Position numbers and translations under genes: made by a program. 5,104 bases of DNA from Oscillospiraceae bacterium (GTDB lineage: Bacteria; Bacillota_A; Clostridia; Oscillospirales; Oscillospiraceae): contig JAEDOJ010000120.1 of NCBI GenBank assembly GCA_016302015.1, forward strand, positions 1 through 5,104, read 5' to 3'. Below, piece by piece: positions 4,877 to 5,104 of the stretch. The notes under the pieces were generated by a model, which saw only the letters and a program-made list of their open reading frames with translations, ran no database searches and was not told the origin of the DNA. Position 1 is the first letter of the stretch; every line of letters begins with the position of its first letter.

Positions 4877-4896
4877 TTTTCCTTGGATTTGGAAAA
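4877..4896 (+). terminator. Weak AT-rich hairpin after recG
   Basis: TTTTCC (4877-4882) can pair with GGAAAA (4891-4896) around an eight-base loop. The stem is A/T-rich and no T-tract follows. Some read-through from recG into gpmI is therefore likely. Confidence 0.2.
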
Positions 4897-4903
4897 ATAA
4901 ACA

Positions 4904-4932
4904 TTGTACTATTGACAAAAATGTTGTAAAAT
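4904..4932 (+). promoter_or_regulatory. Predicted promoter of gpmI
   Basis: TTGTAC (4904-4909), a 17-bp spacer and TAAAAT (4927-4932) give the best-spaced pair. A consensus TTGACA also lies at 4912-4917, but it has no good -10 at 16-18 bp; the nearest is TATGGT at 14 bp. A promoter in this 94-bp gap is likely, but which -35 is used is uncertain. Confidence 0.5.
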
Positions 4933-4967
4933 ATGGTGATAGAAAAATTGATGGAGGCTCATAACAT

Positions 4968-5104
4968 ATGAAGAAACCTGTTGTTCTGGTGATTATGGAT
5001 GGCGTTGGCAAGGGTGACGGCGGCAGCGGTGACGCGGTGGCCGTGGCAAAGACTCCCACCTTGGATCGCCTGTTTGATACCTGCCCCTATACCTGGCTGA
5101 AGGC
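4968..5104 (+). CDS. gpmI: 2,3-bisphosphoglycerate-independent phosphoglycerate mutase (3' partial)
   Basis: Only the first 45 codons are in the window. The N-terminus, MKKPVVLVIMDGVG followed by GDAVAVAKTPTLDRLF, is the characteristic start of the alkaline-phosphatase-superfamily, cofactor-independent phosphoglycerate mutase, which interconverts 3- and 2-phosphoglycerate in glycolysis in the cytoplasm. Asp11 of the MDG motif corresponds to the conserved metal (Mn) ligand. The catalytic serine and the remaining metal ligands lie beyond the right edge. The loop KGDGGSGD (15-22) is glycine-rich compared with the common form. The ATG at 4968 follows TGGAGG (4952-4957) by ten bases. The gene has its own predicted promoter, so its position behind recG need not mean co-regulation. 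Confidence 0.92.
   Translation, partial: MKKPVVLVIMDGVGKGDGGSGDAVAVAKTPTLDRLFDTCPYTWLK

Noticed and set aside
4874..5059. 61-codon minus-strand frame over the gpmI start
   Set aside because: It is antisense to the gpmI N-terminus and its promoter; S/T/P-rich translation without motif.

Overview
The window looks like an ordinary core-genome segment of a moderately GC-rich Clostridia, probably an Oscillospiraceae/Ruminococcaceae-type gut anaerobe. That placement is an inference from strong AGGAGG ribosome sites, short AT-rich promoters between GC-rich genes, a YtvI-type (sporulation-associated family) membrane protein, a PheB/UPF0735 ACT protein, and the style of the S20, RecG and GpmI proteins. 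No phage, transposase, CRISPR, tRNA or rRNA gene is visible.

Layout: bases 1-358 hold the 3' end of a MocR/PdxR-like regulator (+). It runs tail-to-tail into, and overlaps by 113 bp, an AI-2E/YtvI-family membrane protein (246-1361, -). That gene is divergent from pheB (1454-1894, +), and two predicted promoters share -10 bases in the gap. Bases 1895-2332 contain no convincing gene. They hold weak hairpins, a 14-bp palindrome, a 12-bp direct repeat with one dif-like copy, and a helically phased array of TGTGCAAA-type boxes that resemble degenerate DnaA boxes. A strong promoter with an A/T-rich upstream tract then drives rpsT (2423-2686), which ends in a good intrinsic terminator. recG (2831-4873) has its own promoter. 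gpmI starts at 4968, also with a predicted promoter, and leaves the window after 45 codons.

The genes serve unrelated housekeeping roles: ribosome assembly (S20), replication-fork rescue and recombination (RecG), glycolysis (GpmI), and a probable amino-acid-sensing ACT protein (PheB). Each appears to be its own transcription unit rather than part of one operon. No new multi-gene system is visible. The most unusual part is the non-coding DNA upstream of rpsT.
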